64,000 nucleotides of DNA from Tildeniella torsiva UHER 1998/13D (GTDB taxonomy: Bacteria > Cyanobacteriota > Cyanobacteriia > Phormidesmidales > Phormidesmidaceae): assembly GCA_019358835.1 (NCBI GenBank), contig JAHHIH010000021.1, forward strand, positions 47,521 to 111,520. Direction: 5' to 3'. Each line of letters opens with the position of its first letter. Position 1 is the first letter of the stretch. The position numbers and the translations under genes are program-made. The notes below the pieces were generated by a model. That model saw only the letters and a list, made by a program, of their open reading frames with translations. It made no database searches and was not told the origin of the DNA. Shown here in pieces: positions 60,307 through 64,000 of this stretch.

Positions 60307-60576
60307 TAAATATTAAGCGATGAAACGCGATTTACGCTCATTGCAAGATACCCAGAAATCTACTTATCGCCTTGCGGTTTTCTATTTGAGTTGTAAATTC
60401 TCCTGAGAAAACTATCGTAGGAAGGCATCCTATATCCTTGAAGAAAGAGAATAAAAATTAGTGCTCAAAAGCTTTATTTGTAAAGCTTTGAGAGACTTTG
60501 GGTATTTATAGGTATGAGACTTGAACTTTCAATATCTCTCCTATAGAAAATAGGTGTAGCGTTTTTTCATACTGCG
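60307..60576. other. AT-rich gap, no gene seen
   Basis: 270 bases, clearly AT-richer than either neighbour, between the remnant and the next recombinase. It probably carries that gene's promoter. Confidence 0.4.
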
Positions 60577-62160
60577 ATGTTAGCGGCTCTACCTCACTAT
60601 GTTATTGACGCCTACATGCCCTTTAAGACGAGTGAAGGAGTAATGTTAAACCCCAAGTCGTTGGGGAATTTGAAAACGGCTCTGCGGTTGTATATTTTGC
60701 CGAGCTATGGGTTTGATGCAGATCACCTCCAGGGCGATCGCGAACTTGAAGCAGCCCTGGGTAAGGTGACGCTAAAGGCATTTTTGGATGCGCCCGATCG
60801 TCTGCAGTCGTCTGCGGCGGCGGCGCGGAGCGTGGGCACAATGGCCAACTACCGATCGGCGATCAACCGCTTTTTGGGATGGATGGAGCAGCAGAGTTGG
60901 TTTCGGGAGTCGGTGGGCCGGTTTGAGGAGATGGTGTCGCCGCCGACTAAGGTGGTGGGGCTGAATTTACAGGCGTCTCGGCGGGGAACTGGGAAGGATC
61001 GGGACAAGGATCGGCTGTCGTTGGCGAAGGCGGAGTTGACGCCGCAACTGCGGCAGGAGCTGGCTGACTTGTTGCACTTTCTGACCGCACCGGAGGTGGC
61101 CAAGCGCCAGGATGGGCCGATTCGAAAGGTGACGTTTAGAAACTACGAGGTGATGATTCGGGGGTTTTTGGGGTGGCTGTACCGGGTGGTGAATGTGTCG
61201 CGGCAAGAGCTGTCGGTAACGCTGATAGCGGATCGGGAGTGGCTGGATGAGTATGTGGCCTGGGGCATTAGCGATCGAGATAACTCCTATGGGTGGGCGC
61301 TGAATGCGGCTGCGGCAGGGCTAAATGTGGCTAAGTGGCTGCACTACCAACGGTCGGTGAGCCCTAAGTATCGAGACATTCGAGAGGTGGAGCTGATTCG
61401 GGCCAAGATTGCGGAGCTGCAGACGAAGCGGGAGAAGGAGCCAAGGCGGCGGGTGTCGAAGGAGAAGATGGTGGAGAAGTTTGTGCCCTTTGACCAGGTG
61501 GAGGAGGTGGTGCGCTACTTGCGGCAGTGCTGTGCGGGTCGCACAGCAAAGGGCTACGCTCGTAAAGATTTGACGGTGATACATAGCTGGCAAATCTACT
61601 TGATGATTGCGATTTTGGCCTACTGCCCGGTGCGTCAGCGGGAGCTGCGCGAGATGGAGATGGGTAGGACGCTGTTTCGGGAGAAGGATGGATATGTGAT
61701 GCTGCTGGAGCCGGACGACCACAAGACAGGCAGTTTTACCGGCAAGGGGCGGGAGTTTTGTTTGCCTGACCTGCTGGTTCAAGATTTGGATGAGTGGATG
61801 ACGGTGTGGCGTCCGAAGCTGAGGCCGAGCCATAATCAGGTGTTTATGAAGCTGCGGGATGACGGCTCGCAGAGCTTCAAGCAACCTTACGACGATTCGC
61901 AGTTGTCGTCGATGGTGGCGAAGGCGATGTTTCGGGCGACGGGCATTTTGTTTGATGACCCGAAGAAGACGGCCCCCCACGACTTTCGTCGGATTGCGAT
62001 CACGTGGCAGCGGAAGTATGGCGATCGCGACCAAGACCAGGCGTTAGCGGAGCTGATGGGCCATTCGGTAGAAGAGGCGAACCGCACCTATAACCAAATG
62101 TCAGGGCGCGATCGCACCGCAAAGGCCCAGGAGTGGTGGAAGGTTGAGACCCAGCCCTAG
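60577..62160 (+). CDS. Complete tyrosine recombinase, 527 aa
   Basis: An XerD-like catalytic domain with all key residues: Arg in C-P-V-R-Q-R-E, H-D-F-R-R, L-M-G-H-S and the Tyr in N-R-T-Y-N-Q. The N-terminal ~300 residues contain two SAM-like core-binding units (S-A-I-N-R-F-L-G-W-M-E and V-M-I-R-G-F-L-G-W-L-Y), an unusual duplication that explains the length. It may still be active. ATG 60,577 lacks a clear site; 60,619 is possible. Confidence 0.85.
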   Translation: MLAALPHYVIDAYMPFKTSEGVMLNPKSLGNLKTALRLYILPSYGFDADHLQGDRELEAALGKVTLKAFLDAPDRLQSSAAAARSVGTMANYRSAINRFLGWMEQQSWFRESVGRFEEMVSPPTKVVGLNLQASRRGTGKDRDKDRLSLAKAELTPQLRQELADLLHFLTAPEVAKRQDGPIRKVTFRNYEVMIRGFLGWLYRVVNVSRQELSVTLIADREWLDEYVAWGISDRDNSYGWALNAAAAGLNVAKWLHYQRSVSPKYRDIREVELIRAKIAELQTKREKEPRRRVSKEKMVEKFVPFDQVEEVVRYLRQCCAGRTAKGYARKDLTVIHSWQIYLMIAILAYCPVRQRELREMEMGRTLFREKDGYVMLLEPDDHKTGSFTGKGREFCLPDLLVQDLDEWMTVWRPKLRPSHNQVFMKLRDDGSQSFKQPYDDSQLSSMVAKAMFRATGILFDDPKKTAPHDFRRIAITWQRKYGDRDQDQALAELMGHSVEEANRTYNQMSGRDRTAKAQEWWKVETQP

Positions 62161-62507
62161 ATGCGAATTTTCGGATATGACTATATCTGGAAATAGGGCA
62201 AGGCCGGAGCGGGTTGGGGTGTGACTTGGGTTATTGAGCTAGCAGCTACGGTCTAGAAGTGTCGGAAGACTAACAGACTTTCGCTGAGAGGGTTTAGGAG
62301 CTGAGTTTGACCAGGCTAAACCCTTAATTTTTCGTTTCTATAGCCAGGATTTACACAGAAATCTGATCACCCTCTGAATCGTACTGTTTCTAACGAGTCT
62401 TACCAAAAAGACGTAACGAAACATGGATCAATGAAGGGTGAGCAATGGTGCCGATGTACCATTTGATTTATTGATGCCAATCTTGCTGCTCTCAGAGAAA
62501 CTGGGTC
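62161..62507. other. Gap without a gene
   Basis: 347 bases between the recombinase and the AT-rich unknown gene. I see no supported frame or RNA. Confidence 0.4.
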
Positions 62508-63404
62508 ATGTTCATTAATCCATATGCACTTCTAGACTCTCAACCCGTACCTTTTTGTGAGTCCTACATTTCAACTGATTCGATTCTCTCTATTTCCTTG
62601 CATCGCAGAGAGAAAGCAATCTCTAACTCTGCTTTAGAGCAAGTTTCGCCTGACAGTCAAACTCTTATTCGATGCACTTGTGGCTGCTCTTATCCACTCA
62701 TGCGTGATCCCTTCAAACAAGTAATTCAAGACATTCAAAGACTACTGCAGGAGTTGATGAATCCTGAACCACAGAATCCATGGGAAGAAGTGTTGCTTGA
62801 ACTCACGAAGGAGCCAGAAAACCTGAATCACGAATTCAATCTAGCACTTTACTTGCAAACACGCGAAGTCACTATGAAGGCTCTATTCCGAAAGTTTGGT
62901 AGTGCCACAGTCACCGGAAATAGGGCCAAAACGAAGAAGGAGAAAGAAGAAATAGAGCTATGGGGTGAGGAGACTTACTGGTTATTAGAGCTCTGCTGTG
63001 AAGCATACGACAAGTTGAAAGTAAAATATGAGCATCCAGCCTATCTATTTTTAGATGTGATACGAGAGCAAGAAGCCTGGGGTATTATTGGAACCATCGG
63101 CATTGAGGAAATCCTTTCTAAGAAGCAGGAAAAAGAAGAATTTCGAGCGTCGAGCAAACAACTTAGAGAACATGAAGTCCCATTCTATGAGAATGTAACT
63201 CGAATCCTCTTTACATGGGCTTATGACAAAGCTGAGAAAGATAGATCATTTTATGATGAATTTTACGCTACATATATAGAGGCTCGTACAAAGCTGATAA
63301 AGCATTTCGAAGACAGCTCTGGCTCCGTAATTAATGCCCCTGATGTTTATGGTGATATTTGTAGAATTTCAGGGCAAGGGAAAGGGTCAAGGCTAAAGAG
63401 TTGA
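62508..63404 (+). CDS. Unknown AT-rich gene, 298 aa
   Basis: Composition is clearly more AT-rich than the backbone, which suggests recent transfer. The first ~64 residues may not be translated; an internal ATG at 62,700 starts M-R-D-P-F-K-Q-V-I-Q-D-I-Q. The rest is helical and charged (N-R-A-K-T-K-K-E-K-E-E-I-E-L-W-G), with no motif I recognise. A role in the host element (e.g. defence or maintenance) cannot be claimed. Confidence 0.55.
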   Translation: MFINPYALLDSQPVPFCESYISTDSILSISLHRREKAISNSALEQVSPDSQTLIRCTCGCSYPLMRDPFKQVIQDIQRLLQELMNPEPQNPWEEVLLELTKEPENLNHEFNLALYLQTREVTMKALFRKFGSATVTGNRAKTKKEKEEIELWGEETYWLLELCCEAYDKLKVKYEHPAYLFLDVIREQEAWGIIGTIGIEEILSKKQEKEEFRASSKQLREHEVPFYENVTRILFTWAYDKAEKDRSFYDEFYATYIEARTKLIKHFEDSSGSVINAPDVYGDICRISGQGKGSRLKS

Positions 63405-64000
63405 AAGGAGAAAAATCAGTAGATAGTTCAATGCTCCAGGATTCTTAGGGAAAACTACTTCTAAAATCTAATAAAAGATAACGCACTTGACTAATTCGAG
63501 TGCGTTTTTAATGCTTTAAATTCATTGACCTCCCAAATGGCTTTCCTATTTTTATTTTTGAGATCAATAGTTGTATAGCTTTTCTGAAATTTTGGAATTG
63601 GCTCATAAGTTTTTCGAGGGGTATTTGAGCAAGAAGCTTAGTCACTGACGTATAGCAGCCCTATTTGAATTGTGAAGGAGAGAGCCTTGATAAATAAGAC
63701 TTTTAGGGCTCTTTTCCTTGAGCCATCACGACGGAACGCCGTAGCCAATCGGGGAAGTGCCTCCTTGTATTTCTTGAATCCGATTTGACGGCAGCTTGGA
63801 ATCGATGGCTATAGCCCTTTCATAACAAGGCTTTCGAGCTAACTCGTAAAAAGATTCATGCTTGTATTTTTGCCCTTAGAGTATCCCAAGCAAATAACTA
63901 TCCATTAGATTAGGAGAGAGCTGTGTTGTTGTCGAGCTTCGATGATGGATGTTGCCCCTCTAGCGTTAACCGATAGCCTCAAGGTGTTGTTGAAAGACAC
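63405..64000. other. End region, no complete gene
   Basis: About 600 bases without a convincing gene. On the minus strand a stop-to-stop stretch of ~49 codons around 63,720-63,880 reads Y-E-R-A-I-A-I-D-S-K-L-P, reminiscent of a TPR edge, but it has no start and may be a remnant. Confidence 0.35.

Noticed and set aside
61321..62034. 237-residue minus-strand frame over the third recombinase
   Set aside because: His/Leu/Arg-rich antisense shadow of a recombinase with a full catalytic set.
60307..64000. Right attachment site (tRNA-Thr 3' end repeat)
   Set aside because: I looked for the T-arm/acceptor sequence to the right of the prophage and did not find a copy in the window; it may lie beyond it.

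Overview
The window looks like cyanobacterial chromosome. The HIP1 octamer GCGATCGC recurs throughout, and the flanking genes are typical cyanobacterial housekeeping genes: cobS, a HAS-barrel protein, proS, a PIN-PhoH protein, mdh, a CbpA-type DnaJ and the nickel superoxide dismutase pair sodN/sodX. I cannot name a species from the sequence; the mix fits a GC-rich (filamentous Leptolyngbya-like) cyanobacterium.

Layout. (1) 1-18.9 kb: chromosomal backbone on both strands, with several clear intrinsic terminators. (2) 18.97-19.04 kb: tRNA-Thr(CGT), followed directly by a tyrosine-recombinase gene, the usual start of a tRNA-targeted integrative element. (3) 20,327-59,353: a complete Mu-like transposable prophage of 39,027 bp inserted into that recombinase gene. 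It begins TGT, ends ACA and is flanked by a 5-bp duplication (CCCGG, 20,322-20,326 and 59,354-59,358). Removing the prophage and one CCCGG copy rejoins the recombinase open frame and restores its C-terminal catalytic Tyr. (4) 59.4-63.4 kb: remains of the host element, namely a second, degraded recombinase, a complete third recombinase and an unknown AT-rich gene; the last 600 bp hold nothing I can call.

Prophage organisation. Its left (regulatory) end lies on the right of this window, and almost all genes are on the minus strand. In order of transcription: a plus-strand repressor facing a Ner/Cro-like gene across a short operator region; a MuA-like DDE transposase and a MuB-like ATPase; a dense block of small, overlapping early genes, including a fused DUF3102-adenine methyltransferase, GemA, and a Mor-like activator; a hairpin; then the late genes. 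These are a DUF2730-like protein, small and large terminase, portal, MuF-like head protein, virion-morphogenesis protein, protease/scaffold, decoration and capsid proteins, gp35/36/37-like connectors, HU, tail tube, a tail chaperone with a predicted -1 frameshift, tape measure, tail hub, fibre-like proteins and a putative glycosyltransferase. No contractile sheath gene was found, so the tail is probably siphovirus-like (as in B3/D3112-type transposable phages). No endolysin was recognised.

Most interesting signals inside the prophage: an NblA-like 68-residue protein between portal and MuF; a pentapeptide-repeat two-TM channel-like protein and a plus-strand cassette set into the head genes; about ten copies of an F-A-E-type motif in the protease/scaffold; three genes carrying the same 39-bp GC-rich repeat in frame at domain linkers; a 33-bp tandem array near the repressor; a MuF C-terminal extension followed by a tiny acidic gene; and several genes under 60 codons, among them a lipoprotein and TM peptides.
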